This document shows positions 11,501 to 21,944 of a stretch of DNA of 64,000 bases, piece by piece. The DNA lies in the NCBI GenBank assembly GCA_009746045.1, contig RPFO01000296.1:883739-947738 (forward strand). The letters run 5' to 3'. Made by a program: the position numbers and the translations under genes. The DNA comes from Mesostigma viride. Its lineage: Eukaryota > Streptophyta > Mesostigmatophyceae > Mesostigmatales > Mesostigmataceae. The notes beneath the pieces are model-generated. The model was given only the letters and a program-made list of their open reading frames with translations, was not told where the DNA came from and did no database searches. Position 1 is the first letter of the stretch. Each line of letters starts with the position of its first letter.

Positions 11501-14419
11501 GGAGCGGGACTTGTGGGAAGGCGTCGCTGGGTGGCTTGAGCGGGAATCGGCGGGGGTGGCCGGCTTGAGGCGGCTCTTGTGAGAGTAACCTGGGGGGTCC
11601 ACACACACACATAGGGCCAAGGCGACGATGGGTATTCTTAAAGTCTCGTCAGGGGACGTACGTGTGGGTATGGACGGGGAGAGAACGCGGCGGCTTTTTT
11701 GTGAGCGTGGCCTGGGAAGTTTTGGTTCAAGACTTGGTCGCCCACCGTAGACCCGTCAATGCATGAGAGATTATTTTACTGTCGATTACTATTTCATTAT
11801 TATCGAGTATTTCTATGGACGAGCCCACCGTAGACCCGCAAAGGGCATTTATTATATTTATATATTATATTTATCGCGACAATACAAGAAAGAGATGGGA
11901 AAACATGGGGTGTGCATGAAGTCTCATTACTGGGCAGGTTTGTGTGTGTCAAAGCAAAGAAACCGAGGCTGCGCCTGTGGGATGGGCCTGGAGTAGCAGG
12001 CCTTTTCAAGAAATGCAAAGAGAAATGAAAGCCTGGGAATCGATCGTGCCATACTAGTCGTTGAAAAAGTGGGTGTTGAAGTGGAAAGAATGAGGTGGCC
12101 CTTGACACTGGAAGTTCCGACCAACCCCAATTGTGACTAGACATGAACGACTCAATATGTTTGTTGAGACCAAAACCCTTACAAGAGACTCCTCCTGACT
12201 TCTCATCCGCAATCCGAACTCCCAAACACTCACCCGCCGCCATGCCCATGTGCAGCGAGTCGCTGAGCGCCTGCACCTCCTCCACCGCCCGCAACGAGAC
12301 GACCGTGCCCCCCCTCCAGCCCGCACACCACCGACGCGGTCGCCGTGTCCACCAGCAGCACGCTACTGCTGCCCGCCGCCCCGCCCCCCAGCCCCCCCCC
12401 GCTCGCTAAACCACCCTCCCCAATAGGGTAACTCAGCACGGGCTCCACGTGCGGCCCTCCCGCGTCCGCCGACGGCAACCCCCGGGCACCCAGGCCGACG
12501 GCGACCACGCGGGGGGACCCTGGGAACCCCCCCAGGGACAGTGGGGGCCCGAACGTGGCAGGGAGCTCCATGCGCCGGCGGCATTTCCCCGTGCTGGCGT
12601 CCCACACGCATAGAACACAGTCGAGTCCCACGGACACGACCCACGCGCCTAGGCCTTCCTCGTACTCGGACGCGTCGACGGGATGACGGCAGGCTGACTG
12701 TGGGTCGTCGCGGCCCCAGGGTGCTGTGGCGGGGTCAGGGCAGCAGACCTCGAGCGCCGTGATCGCGCCCGCGTGGCCGCACTGCATGGAGATCGGCTGG
12801 TGGGGAGGGGGGGGGGGGAAGGGGGGGGGGGGGGGATACACATGGGAGAGGACAGGTGGCAGAATATGCATGGGAGGAAAGGAGTTTGGACGGGAAGAGG
12901 TGGGTGTTTTCGTGTCCACAGCATGGTGATCAGCTGGGGAGGGGAGGGGCAGGGCGGTGCGGAGGGCAGCATACACATGGGAAAGGGCAGGTGGTGAAAT
13001 CTGAAAGGGAGGAAGGGAGTCGGGAGAAAAGGGTGGGTGTTATCGTGTCCGCACGGCATGGAGATGGGCTGAGGAGCAGCCTATCTACAGCTTCGCGAGA
13101 CAACCCCTGTTGATGCCGGGCAAGGGGGAGGGAAAAGTGTTGATATCGTTATGGACTGCATGGCATGGAGATGGGGGGGGGGGGGGAGGAGGGGGGGGGA
13201 AGGCATGCGCAGGGCTAGGGGGAGAGTTGGAGGGGAAAAGGTTATACTACCTCTAAGGAGGTGGATACCAGCGTGGGGTACAGGAGGGGGGGGGGGGGGG
13301 GCAGGGGGAGAGCAGGAGACGGGGGGGGGGGGGGGGGGAGCGGGAGACGGGGGGGGGGCACAGGAAGGGGCGGGGGGAGTGGCAGGATACGCCGGGCAAA
13401 AGGGGAAGCATTGGACAAGGAGGTCTACAACTATTTGGCCGCACTGCACGGAGGTGGGCAGAGGGGGATGCTTTGTGCAGGGGGTAATAGAAAGAAAGAA
13501 TGCAAGGGGGGAGGAAGAGGATGGAGGGAAGGATGGATTTGATTGGGTAGTCAGGGGTCAGGGGAAGAACAAGTATACGAAGGAAAAGGAGGACGGGAAT
13601 GGAGCAATGCTTCTGCTATGCTGATGCTACAGTCACTACAGCAACACATAGCCACTAATCGATTCAGCGAGAGGATCTTACGAATCGAGGGCCAGGGAGG
13701 AGAGAGGAGGAGAAGAAGGAAAGAGGAGACGGAGAAGAAGGGAGGGGACGGAGGCGCCATGAAATGGAGTATGTAATGGAAAAGGGGTGTATTTGAGATG
13801 ACTTGGCGGGAAGACGGGTATGCAGTCACAAAATATGTCTGGTTTCACAGAAAGGGCTTGAACTGGAGCGAGCTGTACTGTCGGAGGAGGGTTCTAGCAA
13901 CGGATGAGGAGACGAAGTGCGGCGGCCTCGACCGTAAAGGCCGAGAAACGCTGACGCAGGTCGGCAGGATTATACAGCGATGCACGACGAAACTGCCTTG
14001 ACAGCTAGGCATCCGTTGGACTGATCAACACTACAAAGACTAAAAAATCTGGAATCTGTAAATTTTCCATAGGAGGGGTGCAATATATGAAATTCAGCTA
14101 GAAAATTGCCGCATATACAGCAAGAGAGGCGGTGCGCGGACGAAGCAACACCCTATCAAACGAGTGCCCCCAAAAATCTATAACGTCCAACGAGCAATAC
14201 ATGCATGTTGCGTTGGCGGCCTCTTGCGGTTTTGGTTCTTACCTTCACTTGTACATTCTCCGGGCTACTCACTGCCCATCGAAATAGGCGCCCCTCATCA
14301 TCCCCCGTCCATATGGAAGGAGGATGCGGCACGCACACCATTGCCGTGACCGCATGCAACGGCGGCTCCGTGGCCCAAAGGGCCTGCGGTAAAATTGTAA
14401 GCATTGCAGCAAATTTCAA
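1..14419 (-). CDS. WDR7: WDR7/Rabconnectin-3beta-like WD40 protein (9 exons, 3' end off the window)
   Basis: Exons read on the minus strand are 14243-14419, 12234-12781, 10566-11589, 5648-7519, 4980-5092, 4242-4321, 3614-3760, 1577-1918 and 504 to the left edge. All junction phases agree (0,1,0,1,0,2,2,2). WD40 blades appear in order: IWTGDDEGRLFRW (exon 1), CVLCVWDASTGKC (exon 2), WVVAVSADGSIKIW (exon 3), LWFTDGSAQVYDV (exon 4), VVSGGADWKICVW (exon 5), VYVWDLLSGSIERV (across exons 7-8). Exon 9 ends in LHVWGLD, as in the middle of animal WDR7. In animals WDR7 pairs with DMXL (rabconnectin-3alpha) and promotes V-ATPase assembly on endomembranes; that role is inferred here. About 1,600 codons are visible, longer than the human protein because of low-complexity Gly/Ser insertions in exons 3 and 4. 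Three single-base frame breaks occur at G/C runs (near 12308, 11075 and 5909). Intron 6 uses a GC donor. The exon 9 acceptor is the least certain boundary. Confidence 0.85.
733..850. repeat. 21-bp tandem repeat in WDR7 intron 8
   Basis: About five copies of a 21-bp unit built around GCGTATTTACCGTACAATAC. It lies between exon 9 and exon 8 of the minus-strand WDR7-like gene. The unit length is a multiple of three, so it produces an open reading frame that I do not consider coding. Confidence 0.85.
975..1160. repeat. 26-bp tandem repeat in WDR7 intron 8
   Basis: About seven copies of a 26-bp unit containing GATATTGTTGTGACTAGGAA, with single-base variants between units (for example GATCCT or GACATT for GATATT). 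Purely intronic relative to the WDR7-like gene model. Confidence 0.85.
2505..2692. repeat. 36-bp tandem repeat in WDR7 intron 7
   Basis: Five units of 36 bp around GGTGCCGATGTGGACAGTAG; the first unit is diverged. Open in several frames because 36 is a multiple of three; not a gene. Confidence 0.85.
2724..2925. repeat. about 66-bp tandem triplication in WDR7 intron 7
   Basis: Three near-identical copies beginning around 2724, 2790 and 2857, each containing GCGGGAATAACCGCGACCAG followed by GATAGATAGAGTTGACAGTG. Their near identity suggests recent duplication. Confidence 0.85.
3966..4128. repeat. (GGGT)n array in WDR7 intron 6
   Basis: About 160 bp of GGGT tetranucleotides with a few interruptions (GGTGGT, GGGGGG). 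It sits inside the intron flanked by exons 6 and 7 of the minus-strand WDR7-like gene, so the transcript carries the C-rich strand. The same tetranucleotide occurs in introns at 23.3 kb and 44.3-46.1 kb. Confidence 0.9.
4730..4860. repeat. 15-bp tandem repeat in WDR7 intron 5
   Basis: Eight or more copies of ATCATGGTGACTCCT/C. It is flanked on both sides by a roughly 60-bp duplicated block containing CCCTTACACATCTCCTTGCA, at about 4700-4720 and 4918-4940. Confidence 0.8.
5510..5560. repeat. (ATC)n microsatellite in WDR7 intron 4
   Basis: About 16 uninterrupted ATC trinucleotides, followed by an AT-rich stretch, between exons 5 and 4 of the WDR7-like gene. Confidence 0.9.
7560..9545. repeat. 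2-kb minisatellite of 25-26 bp units in WDR7 intron 3
   Basis: Roughly 75 copies of a unit GATGAGGGAACATGTGGTGA followed by GAAGG/GAAGGG. The unit alternates between 25 and 26 bp through the length of its terminal G run. The right half (about 8640-9310) is a homogeneous 25-bp array, while the left half mixes 25, 26 and 28-29 bp variants. All three minus frames stay open through the array because the unit lacks stops on that strand; this makes long Pro/Ser/His-rich ORFs that are not genes. The array lies immediately upstream of the acceptor of exon 4 at 7519. Confidence 0.95.
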
Positions 14420-15251
14420 TAATCTACCGCTGTCCGCTAAACAGTGAGGTATTAGCTGCTCTGCAATGCCAGAGTTATCATTCGCTAACTTCTTAATGCC
14501 AGGCCGTCATCTAGCAATGGTTCAGCACACACGCATTTCCACGCCGGCGTACGATATAATAGCGGCGTCATGATAACGCTTTCCCTCTGCTACAGGCAGG
14601 CATGGCTCGTCCGCTTCCACACGGTAAACCCGTCACCTTACGCGATGGCGGTTAAGCACATGCGTGCGTAACTTGGTCGACAAGAGGAGACACACGGGCG
14701 TGCGGTTCATTGCCTGCAGCCATAGCTCCTGGCACGCGTTCTTGGCTAGTAAGGAGTGAACTAATCGAAAACATGCAGATACTCGGGCGATTTTCTGGGA
14801 CATGAGTATGTGAACATTAGAAACTAGGATTCCACGGTGGACAGAAACATTAGAATCGGGATTAAGTTCCATGCATTTTCGTAGCACATCCTGCTAGATG
14901 TACATGGAGTTTTTACGAATATGCTGATGCCGATCTTGATACGCCTTTCTCATGGCAGGTGGCGACCTTGGCGTTGGGCTGATGAGGTGGCACGTTTTGA
15001 ACGGCCGGACTAAAAGACAGCACCGCTGGAGCCATGCCAGACGCCAGTGTTTTTTTGAGTTCTCACTTCTCACTTCTCCCCGACCAACGTAAACAACACG
15101 CTGTGACTGCAGTGCCTTTTTTACCTCGGGAACTACGGTATTTTAGACGCGCGCGACGCATGAAGCAGCATCGGACCGTGCTGTCTCTGTGAAGCGCGAG
15201 TGGGAAAACATCGCCGTGTTTCGCGCATTTTGAGGAGCACTGGGCAAGCCC
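14420..15251. promoter_or_regulatory. divergent intergenic region between WDR7-like and syntaxin-like genes
   Basis: 832 bp separate the two start codons, which point away from each other, so promoters for both genes must lie here or overlap. I see no TATA box or other motif that I can defend. The alternative, an additional non-coding exon of either gene, cannot be excluded. Confidence 0.5.
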
Positions 15252-16031
15252 ATGCCGGGGAGGCATGACAAGGCTGTGAAACAACCCGGCAAAGAGCAGG
15301 GCGTGGCGATGGAGTCCCAAGACCCTTTCGACCTTGTGCGTCAGGAAATAGAGGATTCCATCACCAAGATAGATAGCAAGTTTGAGCACTGGAAGCTAAA
15401 AAGCCATGGGCCCGAGAAAACGGCCCTTGCCGGTGAGCTTGACAAGGACTGTGGCAGCGTGGGATGGCAGGTGGAGGAGCTGGAAAAAGCTATTGCGGTG
15501 GCAGAAAGTAACATGGTCAAATTCCATGTCACTGCGGAGGAGATTAGCAGTCGCAGGAGATGGACGGGATCCACCCGCATCAAACTCGCGACCATGAGGC
15601 GCACGGTGGCCTCGGCCACGGCCGCATTGAATGCCGCCGCGGCTGCCGGCAGCAGTAGTTCCCACTCCATCACTGGGAGCTCCATAGAGATGAAGCTGCG
15701 GGCGAAGATGGAAGCGAACGAGAAGTTCCTGGCGAGTGAACGGGAGGCGCAGCAGTCCCTGCTGAAGCAGCAGGATCAGGACCTCGACGAGCTAAGCGAG
15801 AGCGTGGCGCGGCTCGGCGGCGTCGGGCTTACCATCCACGACGAGCTCAAGTCCCAGGAGGGGCTCCTGGAGGAGTTCCACGCCGACCTGGACGGCGCAT
15901 CCAACCGGCTCGAGATGGTTCAGAGGCGCATGCAGGCCATCCTGCGGCAAGGGGGCACCCGGCTCCAGATCGCGCTCGTCGTCATCCTGCTCATCCTACT
16001 CGCGGTCCTGATCGGCCTCACGTTCAGCTGA
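15252..16031 (+). CDS. syntaxin-6/SYP61-type Qc-SNARE
   Basis: Intronless, 259 residues from the first ATG. A second in-frame ATG at 15309 gives a start closer to the family (MESQDPFDLV resembles the conserved N terminus of syntaxin 6) and may be the true one. Residues about 23-125 match the syntaxin-6 N-terminal helical bundle by position and helical character. Residues about 165-230 form the SNARE coiled coil; the zero-layer glutamine is probably the Q in LKSQEGLLEEF. A single C-terminal hydrophobic helix, IALVVILLILLAVLIGL, ends two residues from the stop, the tail-anchor layout of SNAREs. The family acts in fusion at the trans-Golgi network and endosomes. It lies divergent to the WDR7-like gene. 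Ala/Gly/Ser tracts in the linker (around residues 115-140) are longer than usual. Confidence 0.88.
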   Translation: MPGRHDKAVKQPGKEQGVAMESQDPFDLVRQEIEDSITKIDSKFEHWKLKSHGPEKTALAGELDKDCGSVGWQVEELEKAIAVAESNMVKFHVTAEEISSRRRWTGSTRIKLATMRRTVASATAALNAAAAAGSSSSHSITGSSIEMKLRAKMEANEKFLASEREAQQSLLKQQDQDLDELSESVARLGGVGLTIHDELKSQEGLLEEFHADLDGASNRLEMVQRRMQAILRQGGTRLQIALVVILLILLAVLIGLTFS

Positions 16032-18247
16032 GCCAGGCTGTGCTGCGCTGGCCCCTTGCCACCTCCTGCGGAGGGTTTTCAACGCTCAGCCAGTCTGTTC
16101 CGCGGGCGCATCACCCTGAGGCTGCTAGGCCTTGCGAGAGCTACCCCTGTGCCCAGCCCTAGCGTCGGGGCTTGTCTGGTCATGTGCCTCGCAAGAAGGA
16201 GTCGTTGCCTGGTGAAGTTAAAGAAGGTCCAAACAGGATGGCTATTTTCGCTGTCAGGGTGGTGGTCGTGGGCGTTGCGTTGCGAAGCCGCAGTGCCAGG
16301 CCCAGCAGCGCCGTACCGACTCCTGGGACACACCCCTGATCTAGATCCCGGCGAACCGACCCTTCAATGCCCAGGGGGGCACCCCCGCGAAGCCTCGTCG
16401 CTGTAGAGTTACTTACACGGAAGGAACGGTGAGTTGGCAACCGTCACGCAGGGTGGAGGGGGCCACACTCGCGAAGCCTAGATGGGCCGACCAGTGCCAC
16501 CAAGGCCATGCAGTGGTGGGCATCCGCAACGTGCCATCCGCTGGCATCCGTACCATGTAATCTTCGCAGTTGCAAAAGTACTACCATGCTCCTGACCAGT
16601 CGACTCTCGCAAACGGACAGGCATGCAATCCCAAGTGCTCGGCACTCCAAACCAGTGTCGCGCGTGCCAAGGGCATGTGTGTCACTGCTGGGCGCGTGTG
16701 TCACGATGGGCATCTGTCCACGCGCCATCCCCCATGCAACTCTGGCCACTCCCCAGCGTCCTGCAACAAGTACGGAAAATGGAAGCCAACCCCTTTGCCC
16801 TAGTGTGTGGCTATCCTGCGTGTGGCTATCCTGTACAAGATCGCATCTTGCCACCACCCAGAATCGGATGGGGCCCTATGCCACCGGTACCGGTATATAC
16901 TTGTGCCTCGCTGCTTGTCTCATTTGTAGCGTTCGTTTGGTTACCTACGCGGCTCGGTTACCTACTCGGTAGCACCTACGTGCGTTGTACCTACTATCGC
17001 GACTGCCATGGTGTCGCGGCGGACCCTGCAGGGCTTTGGGCCGATCCCTGCACCCCTGGGCCCGTTCCTGCGCCCTCCCTTGGGTGTTGCCTCACCTACG
17101 CTAGGCCCACTCCTGGCACCTCCGCCCTCTGGTGGGGCCCGTCGCTGGAACTACGGCGTCTGACAATACACCACATACCTGTCAAGGCCTGGTATCTGCT
17201 CGGCCAGATGACTCGATCGGATACTATTTTTATCAGGGCCTCGTATCCGCTCGGGCGTGGCTTGCATGGTGGGCGTGCTGTGGAACGCCCGATTGACCGG
17301 CAGGTTCCGGTGCACCTGGGAAGGCTGGGTGGATAGGGCGGGGCGGCAGTGCGATTCGAGGTGGTTTGGCGGAAGGGGAAGGAAGGAGGGCTGTGGCCAG
17401 GGGTGCCGTCGCGGATGGCAGTGCGTAAACACGCTGTGAGTGGCTTACGCTGATATTTCCTCGCCACCAGCAGTGGGGCGGGCAAGGAAGGAGGGTCGCA
17501 GACATCCAGGCCTTTCGTGCCTTTTGCCAATCTTCTTGGGTGGGGAGGAAGGATGGGAGGGGGTTGGGAGGGGGGAGCAAGAATGCCTTCTTAGCTTGGA
17601 AAGCTTTGTGAACGCCGTGATTTGGAGCGATTTCACTGCTGGGCAGGCTTTTTTCTTGAAGGAAGGGATTGCACTGCGGCCTTTCTTGCAAGTGAAACGG
17701 TACTCCTGGGGGCAGCAGACGCTCGAGCTGGGACCATCTGCACTGTCAAGCCCGCGCTGGGTGCCTCACTAATAAATGCTGGGCATGTGTAGGCTGAGTA
17801 TATGCCCTATGTGGGCTGCATAAGCTTTGTGCGGGGCAGCATGAGATGGCCCTCAGTCATGGGCGGAAATGGTGCCATCTGCTGGCCGACTTCGAAGCGA
17901 TATCGCTAGCACAACGGCTGTGGCGATGGCGAGTGCAAGCAGGGAGGGTTAATACTACCAGCAGGCCACCCAGTCCTTTCCTATGCATGTGCCCTTTTAG
18001 TTCGGCGCTTTCTTGGGTGAGATGGGCATCGGCAGCATGCATTGGTTGGTGCTAATTGCATGGGAGCTGTCCTGTGTGCGCTTGATGCAAGTGGGATTAG
18101 AAATCAGCAGGGGCCGAGGATGCACCTGGGATGCATGGGAAACAACTATAATGGTGGGGCAAGCACCCCACTTTTGCAGAATAAGTGCAGAACATCATAT
18201 TTGATAGATAGGGAAAGGCCCGCGACCATCATGGCCATGCTGCCACT
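16032..18247. other. intergenic, no gene recognised
   Basis: 2.2 kb following the syntaxin gene. Short ORFs exist on both strands, but none shows a recognisable motif, sustained codon bias or plausible splice chain. The first part may include the 3' UTR of the syntaxin-like gene. Confidence 0.5.
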
Positions 18248-19477
18248 GTGGCAGGATGGGCGGCAGACGGTTTGTGCGATCGATTTCTCGGTAGATTAGT
18301 GAATAATTTGCCAGGGCTAAGTAAGTACTTGCGTGTCATGCGCATGGGCATGCCACAGAGTTCTATGCCTATCTCATTAGAAAATAATTACACGAAGGTT
18401 ACAAATATGGTCTGCATCATGCCCCAACCATATCGCCATGCAATCATAGACTCAGCCCAAGTACGCCTACGCCTTGCCGCCCTTAGCCGTTCTAAGACAG
18501 CAGCAGAGAAACGTATACCTATGCCCATAGCCACCTATGATTTCACCACTCTATATACCACACTAGATTTGCACGATTTGAAAGCTCGTTTAGATAGCCT
18601 CCTTACTCGTCTGTATGCACGTAGGCCTCACGGGCGCAACCACCTGCACGTGCGTGTTTCTCAGACCAAGCCCACGGCAACGTGGCTCTCAGGGATCGCG
18701 GCAGGTGCTATCGTGCGGGATGGTTATAATTATATTATCACGAAGGCTGACCTTGTCCATTGGATCTCTTATCTTGTTGATAACACCTTCATCTGTTTTG
18801 CGGGCAATGTATACCAACAAGCTATCGGCATCCCTATGGGCACTAACTGTGCCGGGCTCCTTGCAAACCTCTATCTATACACTTATGAGCTTGCATTCAT
18901 GGAGAATCTCATCGCTTCAAACGATGATGTTCTCATCAGGCGTTTTATCCATACATGTCGATACATTGATGATGTCATCGCTTTCGACAACCCTGATTTC
19001 GCAACCCATTTGTATATCACCGCTGGTCTGCCTGGCATCTACCCGCAAGCGTCCCTCACATTAAAGCTCACGTCGGAGGATACTCATTGCAATTACCTCG
19101 ATCTTAACATTACCCATAACAAGAAGGGCTGGCGTACGGCTGTCTATGATAAGCGCAAGGATCCTAAATACCAGCAAATTCCTTTTATTCGTTACCCCGA
19201 TATTCACAGTCTCCTTTCCCACACAGCAAAATATGGTGTTGTTCTTTCTCAGTTACATCGTTTTTCCCGTCTTTGTTCTTATCGTGTTGATTTCATCACG
19301 ACTCTTGTTGAACTCTTGCAGCGTTTATTGGTCAAAGACTATGACCGAGCCATTATGCTCCGTCAAGTCCGATGTTTTTTGCAACGTCACCCACATCTGT
19401 TCGGTGCTGCCCCTTGGCACAAGCTCTACAAACAGGTCGTGGACCGGCTGGATCGCATAGTATCTCCGCACATCTGA
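18248..19477 (+). mobile_element. Penelope-like-type reverse transcriptase ORF, 5' incomplete
   Basis: 409 codons with RT palm motifs in order: motif A TYDFTTLYTTL, motif B GIPMGTNCAGLLANLY, motif C RYIDDVI (catalytic YIDD), then a thumb-side YDKRKDP block and a tyrosine/glycine patch KYGVVLSQL. This spacing is that of Penelope-like and related eukaryotic retroelement RTs; the subfamily is uncertain. The fingers region before motif A lacks the usual PK-x-HK motif, and no endonuclease domain is visible, so the copy looks 5' truncated or degenerate. Codon use is much more AT-rich than that of the cellular genes. About 80 bp at 18316-18410 recur inverted at 37160-37245. Confidence 0.75.
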
Positions 19478-19864
19478 ACCCTGTGATGCCAGATCTCCTT
19501 TGCGGCCGTTCCAAGCTTGGCACTGGATTCGTTGTCCACATCGTCGCGTCGCTGCCGCAACACGATGTTTTCTGGCATCCGCGGGCTTTTGGTTCCCGCC
19601 GCACATTTGAAAGTGCTGTCCTCCGGCTTTTTGCCTTTGCACCGTGTGCAGTTCTTGGACGTTTGGAATCATGGCATGGCTAACGTGATGACTGACTAGC
19701 TAGACCTTTTCAGTGGTTTTCCATTTGCGGGTATTTCCTCGTAAATGGTGGGAGAGCGATCGCAGCAACTGGTGCTCACCACTAGACACTCCCGGCCAGC
19801 TAGGCTAGAAACACACGCCCTGATCAAGCATGCTGTTTCCGGCCCCACCGTCTAGGTCATCTAG

Positions 19865-20045
19865 TCGCTCCACACGTAAGCCAGCCATAATTTCAATGCA
19901 CAAGGATACACATTTCCATCACCATTCATCTTCATCATCCTGAACGACTCGAAAACGCGGAAAAGATAACGGCAGGCTCGAGCTACCATGGTCCGGATTC
20001 TCCCGATTTCTGGCCTGCGCTGGTTGTCTCTTTGATATCGCCATG
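19865..20045 (+). repeat. dispersed repeat family, copy 1
   Basis: Contains the family core GATAACGGCAGGCTCGAGCT, then ATGGTCCGGATTCTCCCGAT and ATTTCTGGCCTGCGCTGGTT followed by GTCTC. Other copies lie at 21175-21320, 24095-24200, 29035-29715 (reverse), 31310-31395, 34165-34220 (reverse), 36395-36495 and 59550-59770 (reverse). No coding capacity is visible. The mechanism class (SINE, MITE or other) is unknown. Confidence 0.8.
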
Positions 20046-20094
20046 CGTCCAGGCATAGTTGTCTCACTTCATATAGTCACTGCGCCGCCCCTGC

Positions 20095-20335
20095 CCTTGC
20101 TACCAGCAGCCGCCGCCCTGGCAGGTGGCCCAGCTGGGCCCCCGGCCCCGCCCGGGTCAGCGGCGGACTATACCTAGTCCCCCCGCTGACCGGCCCGCTC
20201 GATCCGCGCCCGGCCCACGTCAGACATGCCTCCTAATTTCACCTCAGCTCGCGAGGATATCACGGATCAGGCGGTCCAGCGCCTGCGTTAAACGATGCCG
20301 CCTGCAGGCTCCGACGAGATTCCAAACTTGTAGAC
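20095..20335 (+). pseudogene. decayed fragment of the LINE ORF2 family
   Basis: This segment aligns by eye with 41340-41590 of the LINE at 38-43 kb; for example CAGCGGCGGACTA, CCTAGTCCCCCCGCTG and GCGGTCCAGCGCCTGCGTTA occur in both in the same order. It carries small indels and an in-frame stop relative to the intact reading frame, so it is a non-functional remnant of the linker just before the RT domain. Confidence 0.8.
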
Positions 20336-20455
20336 CGGCGTGCATGGCGCTACAAGGGCCAATATTACAGCAAGTGAGTGTTATGCGGCCCCTGCTCAGT
20401 GCTCAGTGCCGACAGATCACTGCGGAGTGGCCTTCAGCGCCACCTCACACCTGCT

Positions 20456-20525
20456 GGAGTTGTTGTTGTTGTTGTTGTTGTCGGTTGTTGTTCTAGATCG
20501 GTTGTTGTCGGTTGTTGTTCTAGAT
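20456..20525. repeat. (GTT)n and duplicated TCGGTTGTTGTTCTAGAT
   Basis: A short GTT microsatellite followed by two copies of an 18-bp block ending in TCTAGAT. No other structure is seen up to 21170, apart from a palindromic CACCAAATTTGGTG at about 20730. Confidence 0.7.
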
Positions 20526-21174
20526 AGGGCGGTTTGTGGCGGAATGGTGGCAGAGGAGTGTTCTGATACAGCCAATCGTGGCGTCAGCTGTAGTAGGGTC
20601 GACTTATATGCACGGCCACTCTGTGGCAAACGAAAACGAGAAAGTATAGAACAGCACCACCAATTAATTGTGGCACATGGACTCCCTTGCCAAAGGGTGT
20701 TGTACCGCCACAAATCACCAAATTTGGTGCCACACCGCCACAATTGGCGGCAAAACGCCACTAAAAAAAACACTGCTCGTGGTCTCGTACTGCCTATCAA
20801 AACAATGGTAGATGAGTCTGGTGCCCAAACAAAATTTGGTAGATCATCCAAGCCACTTTCTCGGCCAATCAGGCCATGCTTTTCCTCATTCATACAAATG
20901 AGAAATCATATAACCCTACCATCACCCAGGCTGGGTCGCCTTGAGCCTTATCTTTATTTCCTATCCTTCCACCCGGCTTGAGAAAACTAAGTATACAACG
21001 AGAACAAATCCATGCAGCCACACCAGATCCCTTTATCCAATGCAATTAACAGTAGCACTGCAGGACTACAGTACAGCAACAGCAGGAGCACAGGCCAACG
21101 GGCCAGCAGGGGGGCAGGACACATTCGTCCTGCTGCTTCATAGACCACGTTACCCTGCCACTGTGCTGATCTGC

Positions 21175-21320
21175 TGTCATAACGCACACATTGCCATTTC
21201 CATCTCCATCATCCTGCACGACTCGACATACGCGGATACAGTAACGGCAGGCTTGCGCTACCATGGTCCAGATTCTCCATATTTCTGGCCTGCGCTGGTG
21301 GTGTAATTGATATAAACCCC
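21175..21320 (+). repeat. dispersed repeat family, copy 2 (diverged)
   Basis: Same order of blocks as copy 1 (CCATC-rich start, GTAACGGCAGGCTTGCGCTA, ATGGTCCAGATTCTCC, ATTTCTGGCCTGCGCTGGTG), with several substitutions. 21321-21944 holds no recognised gene. Confidence 0.75.
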
Positions 21321-21944
21321 GCTACCACCCAGGCTTGGTCTTTTCCAGAAGTCAAAACCCTACCCTTCCTTCCATTCTTGACCAATATGAGTGAGGCACC
21401 AAAAGCTACTTGAGTCCTGCCGCTGGTTGGACCCCATTATCTTCATCCTACCACCCTGCCATTCTCATCCATGCAAGCAAGGCAACCGACACATCCGCCC
21501 TGCCGCTTCTTGGACCAAGTTTGCCAATCATTCCACCCTGCCGTTCAATGAGAGCGCATCCAATGAGTGCCCGTCCGACGAGAACAAGGCAAAGGGTGCC
21601 TCCATCCTGCCATGCCATACGGCGTATTGTCCCTCAGTCCAGCTGCTTCTTCGACTGTCCTTCTCAATCCTTTCACTCCACCATTCGTCGCGCCCCATGC
21701 GGAGGCAAGCCTTGATGGACGACAATCACCCCTACCGCTTGTCCGCTTCACCAACGTGGCCGCCCATTTTCACAATCCAACGAGGGGGTTGCCAAGCGAA
21801 GCCTAAGGCCCCACCTGCTGGACTACAAGGGTCGGCTTGCTTGGAGTGCTTCCATCCGGTGCATCCATACTGTACATCAGTTTTGCCGCGCCACCTGGTG
21901 AACTGTCCATCAGCCCTGCCCGCCTCAATCACGTGCACTGTCCC

